Part shown: one piece after another, positions 24,863 to 39,611 of the stretch | How positions within the stretch are numbered: position 1 is the first letter of the stretch | How the letters are laid out: each line of letters opens with the position of its first letter | NCBI GenBank assembly: GCA_021397835.1 | Contig: JAJFZO010000396.1 | Span: 2,108,001-2,172,000 of the forward strand | DNA: 64,000 nt | Reading direction: 5' to 3' | Source of the DNA: Moringa oleifera | Lineage: Eukaryota > Streptophyta > Magnoliopsida > Brassicales > Moringaceae | The notes under the pieces: generated by a model | The model's database searches: none | What the model was told of the DNA's origin: nothing | Seen by the model: only the letters and a program-made list of their open reading frames with translations | Program-made: the position numbers and the translations under genes

Positions 24863-27800
24863 TATAGAAATCAAACAACTTATGATTATCCAAAAAAGAA
24901 AATAATGAAACAAGATCTAATTACCATAAACTTGTGATTGTGCACAAAAAAAAAAAAATGCTAGACATCACAACAAAGGTTCCAATTTTTTTAAAACATA
25001 TAAATAAAAACTCAATGTTTAAACCATATCACGTCTTATATGCAATGAAGACTAATGCAAACATCGAATAAGCCGACCCACAACTTTTTCAAAGGAGACC
25101 TTACAAATTTTAATTATATTTCACAATCAAGTATCACCATCGGTGGTTAAAAACAAAAAAATCAGACACATTGTTTCAAAGCTCGTGCACATTTGATCTA
25201 TTAAATGTTAAAAAACTAAATATCTGTATCATATTTTCACTGAACCTTCATAATGACAATGAGAAAAAGGTTTTAACGATTGAATACTTAGTATAAGTCT
25301 TTGATGAGGTTTTCACAGTGATCTTCTTTGCATACACCCATTTGACGTAATGAGTGATTATTGAAAATGATCTGAAATGCAATTCCTTTAAATGGGTGAG
25401 GCCAATAAAGAGGCAAAATGAGTTTTAAAAATGGGTTTTGGCCAACAAGCTAAAGGCAAAGGTTTAAAAATGGGCTTGAATATGGTCGAAGATAGGTTGC
25501 ACTGGTAATGTTCACAATCAGAGTTTTGGTAGTGGACGACGAAAAATGAAAGAAATAAAGGAGGAATAAGAATGTGTTTTAAGAAAAGAAGAAATTGACT
25601 CTTTGGGAGTGTCAATTTTTTGAAAATTAAAAGAAACCAACTATCAAAATTTTTTGGATAAAAAAATGTGTACGATCAATACCAATTGAATATATGCGTA
25701 AGACACAATCAAAATTAAAGCATTTATTTAAAAATTTAACTATATTAGTTTATTTATTTAAATTAAAAACATATAAATTATTGATTGTATATATTTTTGA
25801 AACAATAATTAAAAAAATTATCTTTTAATATTTACCTTAATACATACATACAATTAAAATTTTATAAAATCCTATAATTAAAATCTGATAATGATTTTAA
25901 AATAACTAAAACTAATATGTATATTAATTAAATGGTGTCACACTAAACTGAGTGGGTCCAGCCACATCTCATTCAACACACATAGTACATAATTGAAATG
26001 GATCCCATGTGTGTTAACTACTTTTACTTCTTGTCTTGTGCCAGTTTTCTACTACATCCAACTACTTTTGTCTTTTTGCTTAATCGGTATTTATATTCTT
26101 TAAATGATTAAATAAAGCTTTTTAATTAATAAATAATTTTTTTGTGAAATTAAAATAATATTATTATTTTTAAAATCTATCATAAAATTAAATAATAATA
26201 ATAATGCAATTAACATACTTGAAAAATAAAACTAAAAATATATTTATTTCAATTCTATTGGACAGATAGACTCAATTTCACATTTAACTTTTTAATTGAG
26301 ATCAAATTGAAATTTATTTTTTAAAATTAAGGATTTTTTAAAATTAATTTGAGAGTTTATTAACTTTATAACCCGGGATATACTATAAAGTTTGTTAATT
26401 TTATGTACTTTGAAATATTTTTTAATTTTTATTTTCTTTAAAATATATTTTTTTATCCTCAAATTATTTTAATAAAATTTTGAGAAACAAAAATTCAATT
26501 TCGTTTAAATTAAAAATAAAAATAAAAAATTGAATTAATATAATAAAATTTAAATTAAAAGTGAACTTAGTTTCAAAGTTTTTTCTCTATCATGAAATAT
26601 TAATATAATAATTATAAAAAATTAAAAAATATATATTAAATATAATAATAAAATAAAATTTAAATTAATTTAATTTTCAATTTAAAATTTTTGATATATT
26701 ATTTAGATTAATTGTATTTAATGATTATATTTCAATTCAAACTACCGTAAAAATAACCATAGTAAAGATATTTGTTTTTCACCATAAGATTCAAAATTTT
26801 AAAAAGAAAGAAGAAGAGAGGCTCCGCAATTTTGTTTGTAAACAAGAAAAAAAAAATAACAATCCCGAAATATTATCTAGTGACACTTATTTGTATAAGA
26901 AGGGGAAAAAATCCAAAATTAATCCAAGATAATATTTTTATCATATCTTGAAAAATACCGTATTAAAAATTTTAATTCATTTACACTAGTTTTAAAAAAT
27001 TAACAATACAATTTAATTTAAATAAAATTAAATATATAATTTATTTAATTGATAATTAGAAAGTGAATCTAGTTAAGAGATTTATTTTTTATTGATCTTA
27101 AAAATAATCTTTATTTACTTTTTATAAAATTGAAAAAAAGTGGAATAAAAATGAGGGAATAAAGTTCAAACCCTATAAAAAATTCTGTTAATCTCGTAAT
27201 TTTTATATTTTTAATATTATGTTATTAGTTTCACTTATAATATATTTTACTTAATTATAATTAATTTTAGAATAAATATAATTTTAAATTTTTAAAAATT
27301 CTCTTTTTTAATTTTTACTATAAATTTTAAAATATCTACAAACAGATTCTAATTAATTAAAAACAATCAAATTAAATCTTAACTAAAATTATTGTAAGAA
27401 ATCAAATATATTTTTATTATTAAAATACCTAAAAAATGACAAATGAATTTTAATTCATGAATTATTTATTATAAAAAATTTAAAAAATTTGACAATAAAT
27501 TTTTTAAAAATATTTTAAATACTAAAAAATTTTAAATTTTTTATAATGATAATTTAAATATTTTTTATGCTTATAAAAATTTTAAATAAAAATTTTATAG
27601 TATCTCAATTTAAATGTTTTTAATTTTTGAATTTTTTAATAATATTGATTTGATTATTTTTTTAATCAATGAGAGTATGTTTCAAATCGTTGGAAGTTCA
27701 GAATAGAAATCAAAACGAAATATATTTTTTAAAATTTTAATAATATTTATTTTAATTTTTAAAATTAAAATATTTATTATTATATTTTTAAATAAAAAAT
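24863..27800. other. Intergenic, no gene recognised; very AT-rich from 25.7 kb
   Basis: 24863-25650 has moderate composition but no recognisable protein. 25650-27800 is extremely AT-rich with long A/T tracts, comparable to spacers that behave as matrix-attachment-like DNA (inference). It ends in the upstream region of the bZIP gene. Confidence 0.5.
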
Positions 27801-27819
27801 TAATTATTCCCTCTTTGGG

Positions 27820-28827
27820 AAAATGATAAAGGATGGTGTTTGTGTATGGCAAGAACTCAAAATCAAAGCTGAACAGAAAAGGAAAACGGGATACTCTAGA
27901 AAAGCAGAGGTAGGGATAAAAAGGGAATTTCAACGCAAAATAGCAGAAGTGAAGAAAATCAACTACCGTACGACGACCCACAGATTCCGCTCCGTGAACC
28001 CTCCCGCCTACCTCCCCACAACATCATCGAACGAACCCTAAATCGCACCCTGATCTCTCACTCCCAATCTCTGATTCCTAGAAAATGAGCCAGTAATTTT
28101 CTCCCGTTATTGCCCCATCTTTTCCCCTATTGACTTCCGTGACCATCTTCCTCTGAAGGAGTCAAAATTCTCTCTTCTGTCTTCAGCTGCAAACCTCTCG
28201 CTTCTATCTGTGGATCAGGTTTCAATCTTTCTTCAATTTTGGGGTCATCGTCATCGGTAATTCTAATTGATTATTGGACCTCATTGGATTTGTCTTTGTA
28301 GAACGTCATTTATTTAATGTTTGGTAATTTTGCTTAATATGTTTGTTGCTTTACATTATTTGCATGTCAAAATTTGAAATGGATCTAATTCTTTGTTGTT
28401 GGGATTAATTGGCCTTCCTTTTTTCTTTGAATTAATACCCACTCTCGGTATGCATGTTTCCTCTCTCTGTTTCATAATGTGTATTATAAAGTGTGGTTGA
28501 ATAGTAATATCCCATTTAGACGTGTATGGTTGTCTTCTATTTTGCTGATAACTTTTGGGAAACCGAGGAAGTTTCTAGTTTTGAGAAAATTTCAGCTTTC
28601 ACTATTGGGACAGCATTCTTTACTCTTCAATTGATACCACCATATATCATGTTTGAGGGATTTCTTTAATTTCCGGGGAAGTGAATTAATTAAATGTGAA
28701 ACCTCAATCATTGGTACAGTTTTAATTGATTTGTGGGATTTCATGGATAAGAAGTGCATGGTATGATGTCAGTGGTTCATGCTGTAGGATGGTTTTGAGG
28801 GTTTATTAAAAACTGGTGAATACAATC
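27820..28827 (+). promoter_or_regulatory. Promoter/5'UTR region of the bZIP gene, with a probable 5'UTR intron
   Basis: The sequence changes from AT-rich to a CT-rich leader at about 27960-28210. A plausible 5'UTR intron runs 28219-28787 (donor CAG|GTTTCA, acceptor GCTGTAG|GA), leaving 40 bases before the ATG at 28828. Two tiny upstream ORFs would lie in the spliced leader: 28085-28096 (3 codons) and 28789-28809 (6 codons). The transcription start is not determinable from sequence. Confidence 0.55.
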
Positions 28828-31800
28828 ATGGGTAGCAGTGAGATGGATAAATCCGCAAAAGAAAAGGAGACTAAGACGCCACCTGCCACTACCACAACAC
28901 AGGTTACTTGTCTACTTTGTTAAACTAAATACTGTTTATGTTAGGTTTGGAAGTTATTCTTGTATTTTTCTGCATTTTAAACAATTAACTTTGTGCTTTT
29001 CAGGAGCAGTCTTCAGCCACTAGCACTGGCACAGTAAATCCTGACTGGTCAGGATTTCAGGTTCAACAGACTACTACCTGTAACTTTGGTGCTTTATGCT
29101 CTGGGTTCATGTTGTAATTGACTGCTATATGGTGTTTTGGCTTTCTTAACAGGCATATTCTCCTATTCCTCCACATGGCTTCTTGGCATCAAGTCCCCAA
29201 GCTCACCCATACATGTGGGGGGTTCAGGTATGCATGTTTTTATGTTGGTACTGTATGGTTGTTGCTTAGCAATGATTGTTGGATCTGGCTCTCATGACAT
29301 CATGGAATTGCCAAATTTTCAGCAGTAGGACTAATTTTTTGAATTCTTTAGAAGGTGAAGCTGTGTGTTGGGTTACAAATTTGAAGATATCTTATCTATT
29401 GTAGTCTAGATCTAATGGAATTGAATAACGTGTCAAGCTGTTTAAAGAACCTGGCCTGAAGCTTGAACTCAGCTTTAATATTTTATTTAGGAGTAACTGT
29501 GGTTGATCATACTTCCTGGTTAATTCTATCAAACAAGTACTTTCTGGTTACTTAGCCTAAGTTTTTTTTTTTTGGCAGAACAAGTCAATTTAGTGATCAA
29601 AACTAAGCCTGAAAGCTTGGATTATTCTTCCTTATGCGTTGTTTAATTGTAGTTTCCTAATTTTGAGGCTTTATCTATGAGTTGGTAAGAGGTAATTGCC
29701 TCCTTATGACACAAGCCTTTAATGCTCATGCTGCAAATTCGGTTTGTTGGGGATAAGTTTGACACTCCAGCTTTGTCTTGGCTTATTGAGTTGGCTAAAC
29801 TGATGTTTGTAGTTTGGGTAACTGTCAATGTCATGGATCAGCAAAATTGTATAAATGGTGCTGGTGCTGTGAAACAATCTATGACGAAGAGTCACTTTAG
29901 TATCATGCTATTCATATTATTCCTATGTGAACTGGTTGCTCTAAATGCTTGATGCTGTGTAGTTGTCCATGCTGACTCCAGATTTCATTCGAAGGAATTG
30001 ACTCGTTGCTTTCTAATTGATCTAGAGTATTGTGCACAGAAGAATTGATTTATGCTTTTTCATTTTGGGAAAATTTGAAAAAAGGCCTAGTAATTACGTA
30101 ACTTATATGGTTCAGTTTATTCTTCTGCTGCTTTGAAGTCACTTTGTGGCTGATAACTGGTGCAGTCTTAATGTAAATTTTTAACTGCAGCATATTATGC
30201 CTCCTTATGGTACCCCACCACATCCTTATGTTGCGATGTATCCCCATGGTGGCATATATGCTCATCCATCCATCCCTCCGGTATCTTTTTATCCATCGTC
30301 ATCATTTGCGGCTTGTAAAATTTCCATATATCTTCATTTGTTGAATGCTGCTAACCCTATATTATGTTCTAATGTTAAACAGGGTTCTTATCCTTTCAGT
30401 CCTTTTGCTATGCCTTCTCCAAATGGCATTGCTGAGGCTTCTGTGAGTTTTCCATGTTTCTGTGTCTTATATTGTTTCTTTTCTCTAAAGGAGTGTCATT
30501 GTCTTCATGCCTGTTTAGATAGTAACTTGTCAGTTTGCTGTAGGGAAATGCTCCTGGGAGCATGGAAGCAGATGGAAAGCCGTCCGATGTGAAGGAAAAA
30601 TTGCCCATTAAAAGATCAAAAGGAAGTTTGGGCAGTTTGAACATGATTACTGGGAAGAGTAATGAGCTTGGTAAAACTTCAGGGGCATCTGCTAATGGAG
30701 TTTATTCTAAAAGGCATGTAAACTTGAATGGTGAATGATCTGTGGAGTGTGATACATGTTTTGTTTTTCAGCTTATGTCTAGTACTAGGTGATGAGGACT
30801 ATTGCCCTATGTTGGGGGTTCCAAGCTACCACTTACTGGATTTATGGGTGCTTTTAATGTGGCTTTTCCCATTGGAAGGAAAGAAAAGGATGAAAGGGCC
30901 AAGAGAATACAATGGAATTAGAAGAGCTTATTTTAAAACTGAAAGGGAAGCCATGAATTGAAGCCTATCTATGTGGTCTTCCTCCAACAATCTTAAATCA
31001 CCAGATAATAGATTACTGTTTTTCTAATTAAAAAACTGAGATAGTTAATGGTCAAATTTTGGGTTATGAAACTGATAATTAATAGTACAATTTTGGTTGT
31101 GACACTATGTAGACTTTTTATGTATAAAAATAATAGCTGGGTTTGATGGCGCATATCTCACCTTACGGGAGCATATTTGCATTATAATTGGTACATATAA
31201 AGTTGTTGCTAGTTAACTAATCTTACGGTGGACAAATTTTGTCTGCAGTGGTGAGAGTGCAAGTGAAGGTACAAGTGATGGAAGTGATGCGAACTCTCAG
31301 AATGTAAGTGCTGTGCAACTCTATTTATCATCTGATTTTTGGATCAACTGTTTGGTTGGTGTGGGTGGTATAGGCACGATGCTTCTTTTTCCATAGCCGC
31401 TTCTGAGATGGATCTTGCTGTATCATGAATTTATCTTCCTGTGTTGTTTGTATGAGAAACTACCACTAATTCTGATTAAAAAAAAAAAAAAGAAGAGAAA
31501 CTGACACTGATTAGCTCTCAATAATAGCTTTTTAGTGTGAGAGCTCCAAAAAGATTGTCACGTTATTGATTCCTTGCTTTTTTGTCGATTTTCTTTTTCT
31601 TTTTTAATTTTCCAGCTTTTATATTTATGGGAAATTCGAATTAAGCCGAAGTCCTTTTGTCATGAATGTGAGAATGCTTCTGTGAGTTGTTTTGAATGTT
31701 ACTACGTCTCCTATGCTGACACCATGGATATGGTTGAGGCTCATGTGAGTGAGAACTATAGGGGAAATTAGCATCTTAATGATGTTTTTATTGCAAGCCT

Positions 31801-34800
31801 TTTGAAAACAAGGTAGAAGTTGCATTGAAACATTTCAAAAAGCCATAAGATTTTTTTGGTAAAAATAATGATTTGTTAAATGGTTCATTTTTGTTTATCT
31901 TGTGAGTAGAGGATGAGTTTTGTGCATGCTATTGTTGAATTGTGGCATTTGTGGTTTGTATATTGTTGTTCCCTTTATTTGAATCTAAAAGCATGCAATT
32001 TAATCAAATTTTATTGATCTTTGTAGGAATCACAATTAAAGTCAGGATGCAGGCAAGATTCTTTGGAAGGTTGGATGATGTTATATACCTTTCTAGTGCC
32101 CTCACTGTTTTGGCATTGATGCATATTAACAAAGTTTCTCCATGATCTGTCCATTGCCACAGAATCATCTCAGAATGGTGGTTCTGCACATGGTCCTCAG
32201 AATGGAGGACCAAACGTGCCACATACAATGGTGAACCAAACCATGTCCATCATGCAAATGTCAGCTGCTGGTGCTCCTGCAGCTGTTCCTGGACCCACCA
32301 CAAACTTAAATATTGGAATGGATTATTGGGGTGCCCCAACTTCATCCACTATCCCTGCAATCCGAGGCAAAGTACCTTCTACTCCAGTTGCAGGAGGAAT
32401 AGTTGCTCCTGGATCACGAGATGGTGTTCAATCACAGATGTGGTTGCAGGTGTAGTCTCAATTCACTTGCTTTATCGTCATAATCTTTAAATGAATTATA
32501 AATGTTTTCTTCTGTGGCTGTACCTATCATCTACAACACTTTCCTTCCTATCTGATGCATGTAATTTTCTTGCCAGTAGTACTATGTAGTTTGGAATGCT
32601 ACCATATTAGTTCTCATCATGGAAAAAGCTGAAATTCCTTGGAAAACGGTGTTGGCTATAGTTTCATTTTGGTGCATAAAGCATTTGGATATCTGAATGA
32701 GAAATCTATGTATTACTGCTATCAAGTATTGACTGCATGCACCTTGAAATGTTGATTTATTACGCATGACCCGCATCATCTTGTTCACATGTAATCACTG
32801 CTAAACCATGTTTCTTTTTTCTATTTAGTTTGTCTTTGAACAATCAAACTTTTATTAGAAGGTTGTTTATTGATTTTTTTTCTTTATATTGTATCTGGAC
32901 TTTTAGTACTTTGGGGAAGTGCGATTGTTGAGGCTTGAAAAAACTTTCTTGTACGGAGGAAGTCCTTCAGTTTCACAACTATAAAATGAAGAAGTTGAAT
33001 GAAACCAAAAATTTGTCTTCAGTTATGGGTAGAATCATTGAAAATGCAATATGCTTTTTTAGGTCTTTCTGGCTTTGCAAATTTGTCTCTTAATGTGTGT
33101 GCATGTGTCAATGTGCCTAAAATCTGATGTCAATGCCACCCGTGAAACCAATTTAGATATTTTTGGTACGATATTGTGGAAAAGAAACTTCCAGTTTGCG
33201 GGTCTTATGGGGCCAGGGCATCATTCCCTGGCTTTACCATAGAGGGGGGTCCAACAGTCGCTCTGCCTTGGGTGTATTCCTGGTAATCCGGAGAAAAAAA
33301 TAAAAAAGAAATTGCAGTTTGTTGAAAGATTCTTTAGAATCTGTTGTCAGACTGTCCCCATGTTATGATTTGGAGTACCTTATATATATATATATATATA
33401 TGTTCTTTTATCTGTGTGGTCAGCAGTTGGAAATACAAGGATAAAAATTTTCTTTATCCCAAACATTCGCTAAAAGACTAGCATGTAATGCCATTTATAA
33501 TTTTGGCAATTACATGGAAAAGGATCCTTTGTGCACCTATTTATAATTTTAGGCTTGACATGTGTTAGACATCTGGAGAAATAAAATCTCTTATTCAATC
33601 TTCCACCACCACAGGTGGTTATGATCTGTCTTCTGGCTTTTCTTGGGTTCCTATACGCTTCTCCAGCTCGATTGGATTTATTTATTGATTTTTCTGATGC
33701 ATGTGTGTCGTTCGTTTTGAGGCCCTTTTGAATGAATTATCTAGTCTCTTTTGTTCTGACAGTATATATTTTTTGGTTCTATGTATTCATGCTCAATGTT
33801 GTTGTTACCGAGTTCTTAAAAGAAAACAAAATGTTATTTGTTTCTGAGGTAATCCTTCGGGGCATTTCTGAAAATTTTTCTTTCAAATTTCTTTCTTCTT
33901 TCTCTCCCTTTCTCAGATTGTTGCTTGATCTCTCTTCGGGTTCTGAATTGCCTGAAATTAATTGATGTGATTTGCTCTTTTGAAGGCTAGCATTTTTTTC
34001 TCTGTTAGATTCATTGTCAAGGTCATCATGTTACGGTTATAAATTGTTTCTTTCCTGAATAGGATGAAAGGGAGCTTAAACGACAGAGAAGGAAGCAGTC
34101 AAACAGAGAGTCTGCTCGCAGGTCTAGATTGCGTAAACAGGTATCAAAGTGTCTCTTAGAATTTGTTAATCTCTCTGGCTATCTTACGTCATATAACTCC
34201 TTGGGTGTACATGCCTGCTATTGAGTCAGGCTGAATGTGACGAGCTGGCCCAGCGTGCTGAATCATTGAAAGAAGAAAATTCAAATCTCAGAGCCGAAGT
34301 AAATCGGATCAAGTGCGAATATGAGCAGCTTCTTGTGGAGAATGCCTCTCTTAAGGTGATATTTTGATTCTGAAACATGTGTATTTACCATCTTCTGTTT
34401 CGAGCAAGAGATTGTTGTTGTGGCATTCAAATTGAATTTTGTGATCTGGCATGTGATGCGACCATCTATCTGATTCCATATCTTTGAACACTGCATGAGC
34501 TGTGTGGATGGATGTAATTTTCTTAACTGGGAAATTAATGGATTATATGTGAGTGATGGACTTTGAAAACTGATGGAATATGCAATGGCGTACAAACACT
34601 TACGGCTACTGAGGAAGTGCAACTGTCCTTTAAATTGCAGAACTCTTGTGAATGCTGGGATATATTATTGTTCATCTGATTGCAACATACAGTAGCTATA
34701 AATTCGCAAAAACAATATCGAGCTATTATCTTCCTTTACGTTGAAAGGCCTAGACCTCAAAACTTGCTTCTGATATATAAACCATGAAATTTGGTGTTCT

Positions 34801-34922
34801 TGCAGGAGAGACTTGGTGAAATTCCGGGCCACGAAGATATAAGATCGGGAAGGAACGACCAACAATTGAGCAATGACCCCCAACAGAGCGGACAAACAGA
34901 GCTTGTGCAGGGAGGTCACTAG
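28828..34922 (+). CDS. bZIP transcription factor, bZIP16/bZIP68 type (G group, G-box binding)
   Basis: Coding exons: 28828-28902, 29004-29060, 29153-29227, 30191-30280, 30383-30442, 30544-30713, 31249-31303, 32027-32069, 32163-32449, 34063-34140, 34230-34355, 34806-34922. They join to 1233 nt, 410 aa plus stop, all in phase. Residues 1-100 form the proline-rich G-group region ([26 protein letters not shown]). Ser/Gly-rich [12 protein letters not shown] is conserved. The basic region is about 308-330 with the N-x7-R signature N318...R326. The zipper heptads are L336, L343, L350, I357, L364 and L371. Cys333 matches the position reported to be redox-sensitive in bZIP16/68. The family acts in the nucleus on G-box (CACGTG) promoters in light and stress responses. 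The length matches Arabidopsis bZIP16. All introns are GT-AG except 30714-31248. Confidence 0.95.
30714..31248 (+). other. GC-AG intron in the bZIP gene
   Basis: The exon ends TCTAAAAG and the intron starts GCATGTA, ending GTCTGCAG. Joining here restores the conserved residues [14 protein letters not shown] without a gap, and no GT nearby would keep the frame. The donor matches the AG|GCAWGT consensus of the minor GC-AG class. Confidence 0.85.
32450..34062 (+). other. Longest intron (1.6 kb) of the bZIP gene
   Basis: A GT-AG intron separating the Pro/Gly-rich half from the bZIP domain exons. It contains a TA microsatellite at 33380-33401. Nothing coding was recognised inside it. Confidence 0.85.
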
Positions 34923-36230
34923 GATACCTTTGACCCGGTTTATGACTGTTTTCAGGAGCATAACCTAACCAAGTAGCAACAGGAAGTCCCTATTTTGCAT
35001 AGCAATGTAGTCTTATAGCTTGAAATCTTATGATAGCTGACCTTGATAGTTTTAGGATCTTGTTAATGCCATATGATCCCCATTCAACTTTATGTTTCAC
35101 AGTTGAGCGGCCCTTGGCCTGCTATGTTATGTAGAAGTGTGAAATTCTGTGGTGCCCTTTGATGTTTAAGGAAGAGGGTAGTAGTATTCACACAATTGTT
35201 TCAAGCTTATGTGTATTGAGTATGGATGGTGAGAGTGTAACTACTAAGATAATCATTATATGCTATATTTGTTACATCGTAATTTTCGCATATTAAATCT
35301 CTTAGTTTGGAGGACTAATCAATCTGCCTTTGGACTGAGTGGATATGCAGTTTGATAGGTTCTTGCATGCATCACTAACATTTTCATTTTTATTCTCAAT
35401 TGCAGGCTGAATGCCTTTTTCTTTTCTTTTCTTTTTTGTTAGAGAGAAATCCAGAAGATTAAAATGTGTTTGATTTTATTATTATCTGTTTATAATTAGG
35501 ATGGCGACATGTAGTGGTGAATTAAAATCAAGCTGTTCCCTCATTCTCTTGCCTTATCAATGTCAGATGATTGATTGGGTGGTGGGGTTTAACTTTTGAC
35601 TTGTAATTTGGAACATTGATTATGATGGATGAATTTTTAAAACTTTAAATTATGTTTGGTGTCTCAAATTGAATTTTGAGATAAATTAAAATATGGTTTA
35701 TTAATTTAGATCACATTGAATTATATCTAAAAATTTAAACATAAAAAATATTTAAATTAAAAATTTTGATTTAAAATTTTTTACGAATGTAAAAAATTAT
35801 TTAAACAATTAGCATCAAAAAATTTCATAATTTTTTAATATAATTTTTTAAAATTTATATTGTCAATTTTTTAAAAAGAATTATAAAAAATAGTTTGTAG
35901 TTCGAAAATTATTGAAAATTAAGGAATGAATTCAAAATAATGTGTAGAATTTATTTTAGTTGTTTTAAGTATTTAAATAACGAAAATACTTTTACTTTTT
36001 TACAATTGTTTGAGTTTTGTTTATCTTAAATCAAATTATAAATCAATGTTTGATTTATCACTTTTTTGATGTTAAAAATTGACTAATACTTGAAGTATAT
36101 TTTAAGATTTTAAATAAGATTTAGTTTTGAATGTAAGAGTCAAGAAAACTTCTTGAAAATATGATCTATTTCTTGCTTAAAATGGTAAGATGAAAAACCA
36201 AGGACATTAAAGATGTTTCAAAGCTAGAAA
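34923..36230. other. 3'UTR/downstream flank of the bZIP gene, then AT-rich spacer
   Basis: 34923 to about 35280 is moderately AT-rich and probably holds the 3'UTR. A precise cleavage site cannot be placed. After about 35620 the sequence is AT-rich spacer up to the gypsy relic. Confidence 0.5.
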
Positions 36231-36239
36231 GTATATTAG

Positions 36240-38400
36240 AGCCTAATGACCAGCCTAGTCATCCCTCCAAAATTCAAGGCCCCAGGGTTTGACAAGTATA
36301 ATGGAACTCGTTGCCCTTATACTCACTTGAAAATGTTCCCAAACAAGACGCATGGACATGAAGGGAATCAAAAGCTCCACATCCATTGCTTTTAAGATAG
36401 CTTTAAGGATAAAGCACTCGAGTGATATACAAACCTTGAGTCGTTAAGATATAAAGGTGAAGAGATTTAGCCACAGCTTTCCTCAGTTACTATCAACATA
36501 TGGAGGGACTTGGTCTTAATCGGGTCACCCTTCAGTACATAAGTAAAAAAAATAACAAAACCTTTATAGAGTATGCAATTCAAGGGAAAGAGGCAGCAAC
36601 TACTGTGTAACTTTTTCTAATAAACACTAAGCTCTTTCAAACTTTCCTCGAGATGTTGAAACCGCCACTATACAACTATTTAGTCATGATGGTAAAAGAG
36701 AAGTGTGTACGAATAGTACAAATGAGAGAGTTTATCAAGAATGTTCTTAGGTTGGGCAAATCAGATGATGCTGCTATAAAGAGAACTCTAGCCTTCAAAA
36801 AAAAAAAAAAGGCTAACTTTGTTAATCATCCCTCGATTAAGAGGCCTTAAACAATGTTCTCAACGCATTACTACTATATACAAACTTAAGACACAGTCAA
36901 AGAATTTCATCCTTCAATGCCTTCTCCGTCTATCTAGATAGAAACTTTTTTTTTGAAAATACACCTCTGAAAAAGTAAAGAATCCCATTAGTCCCATTCA
37001 TATTCCTTACCATGAACTATACCCCAACTCTTGGAAAAAAAAGCTTATGGCATTGGTGTTCACATGGCCCTTGACTCCACTATTCCTAAAATGATATAAT
37101 CCTATGGAAACTTGCCCACACCACTTTGGGCCATAAGGACACACTCTTGATAACTGCATCATCTTTAAGTATCAGGTGCAAAAGTATCTAAAAGGCCCCT
37201 AACATGGCCATTAATCCTCTACTTGCTCACCAAGTAAACACGATTTGATGGAAACCAGAAGACCAACTGAAAACATTCATGGTCAGTTAGCGCGCCCTTT
37301 TGCGGTGAAGTTAAAAGTGCTAACTCTGGTAAGAAAAACAAATCAAACAGAAAAGATTGCACTTATTTAGAGACCCAAGATGATCCTTAAAGTCCAACCA
37401 CCTTATTAGTCTATCTATACAAGACAATGGAAGTGCCCTTCAGCAACTATTGATGAAGTGGTCGAAAACCTCGCACAACTGGTACACATTACCAAGAGTA
37501 AGAGATGCTATAGACTCCCTCATGAGGAATCAGCTTCAAAACAACCAATAGAAAAGGCTGTCATTCTCAATAAGGTGGAAAAGAATAAAACCTTTGTTCA
37601 ACCAGTCTCGAAAGAAGATGTAATGAAATTTTTAAACTTCATTAAATATAGTGAGTACACAATTATAGATTAGTTGCAAAAGACCCTAGTAAAGATATTG
37701 GTGCTGGTGGTTATTCTAAGCTTAAAGTTACATAGGCAAGCCTTATTATGCATTCTCAAGAATGTCTATATGTCAACAAATGGAAGATATTTGCAACCAC
37801 ATCACTACTCACAACTTCATCACCTTTTCGATGACAAGCTCCCCTTACAGGGTAGAGGCTCCACCAAAGCCCTATATATAACTATGCCACATGGGTTCTA
37901 ATCGATAACGAGCCCTTGACAAATGTCTTGCCCATTTGTACCTTAGAGCTCTTCCATGTCGATGTGATAACCATTCATCACACAATTGCCATGTCGGTCA
38001 GGGCCTTTGATAATAATAGGACTAAAGTCCAAGGAACAATTGATCTGCTTTTAAAGATAGGGCTCTTCATTTACGAGGTCAAATTTCATATTATAAACAT
38101 CTTAACTTTTTTAAATCTTTTCTTGGATGACCCTAGATTCACATGGGTAGTACTATGCCTTCCACTCTCTAACAAAAGCTTAAAATAGTGGTGAAAGATC
38201 GTTTGATCACCGTTCATGGTAAAAAGACATCATAGCCTCTGTCATCGAGGACTTCCTATATTTAAAGCCGCTTGATAAAGAGGAGAGTGCGCTTCAAAAG
38301 TTGGACTTTTTCAATGTCACAAAGTTCATCGTGGGAACTTCATTTAAATTTTCCTTCAACCTACAATTCCAAATTAACCAGACCTTTGGATAAAGGCTGT
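36240..38400 (+). mobile_element. Ty3/gypsy retrotransposon relic: gag and protease
   Basis: 36246-36850 carries the plant gypsy gag region (IPPKFKAPGFDKYNGT, then HLKMFPNK; later MLKPPLYNYLVMMV). 37120-37170 gives a zinc-knuckle-like HHFGP*GHTLDNCI. 37670-38340 gives the retropepsin region: LPLQGRGSTKALYI, then VLIDNEP where the family has DNGSS (Asp codon 37904-37906), then SVRAFDNNRTKVQGTIDL. In-frame stops and frameshifts occur throughout. No RT or integrase follows and no LTRs were recognised, so this is a truncated internal fragment. Confidence 0.75.
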
Positions 38401-39600
38401 CAAATTAGTAAAGGGCTAAGAAAGTATCTTTAGGGAATTCCAATGGTATTGGATTTACTTAATTTTAGAAGGTTGAAAGGTCAATTGTTGGCTAATTAAA
38501 AGAGATAAAAAAGATAAGAAAGAACAAAAGAAGGTAAAGAAGCTTAGAGGTACTTAGGCTATGAACTACACAAGAACACTTACGCGAAATTCGATTTAGA
38601 TATAAAGATATTTGAAAACAGATGTAAGGTCAGGGTAGAGTTTCTCATTATGGACTTTTCTAGATGATTTGGTCCAAGTGTTTGGGTGTGGGTACATTTT
38701 GGGCCAAGAAGCCTAAAATTATTTCTCGGTCTAGCCCTTATTATTAGATGGAAGACCTTTGGTAAATAACTTTGGGCTAATTCTGGCGATGTAGTATAAT
38801 CTGAATTCAGAAATCTTGTCATCCCTATTAGTTTTTAACTCAAAAATTTTAGTAAAGAGGACAACAAAAATGTCTATGCAATCCATGGTCAAAATTTTAA
38901 AGGCGAAAATCAGCATACAACGCTAAGATTGGGTGTGACTTAGAAAGGAGCAATTTAAAATTGTTTACGCACGTTATGGTAAAAATGATGGATGGGTAGA
39001 TCTTGGCCTCCCCTGAGAGCATCCTTGAAAACCATGACTAGATCTTTATGGACATATGTTTGCATGTGTTAGTATATGCACAAATTATTTATTGATAGAC
39101 ACAAGATTCATCAACACATTATAGTCTTTATTAACAGACACCATGTCCATTATTATATATTCATAGTTTTTTACTGAAGGACATCCTGTCCATCAATATA
39201 TTTCCTCTATAGATTTTTCTATAATTTATATAATTTTATTTTTAAATTATACTTATTATATTACACACACCATAGACTTACTATTGAATCTTTTATTATA
39301 TGAATTCATTTTGATTATAGATGTAATGCGATTCCAACAATGATTTTGTAATGTGTTTCCTATTTCAAAATAAGTCATTTGCTTTTATCTAGATGATTAA
39401 AGTCCTAAATTATTGTCAACAAACATAAAATGACCAATGGCAAGAAAAAGCAAAACAGTTATAGTTCACAAACCTTAAGAAAACACACCCAAATAGAAGA
39501 AAAAGATTATCGTTAGGCTTCAAAATGATAATGTAAATCTAAAGTGATACAGGTCTTAAATAAAATTGGAAAACAAGATTCAAAAATATGAAAAATTTGG
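38401..39600. other. Intergenic, no gene recognised
   Basis: Continuation beyond the gypsy protease relic. It may include retroelement-derived sequence but has no recognisable domain. Confidence 0.4.
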
Positions 39601-39611
39601 TGTCAAATAAG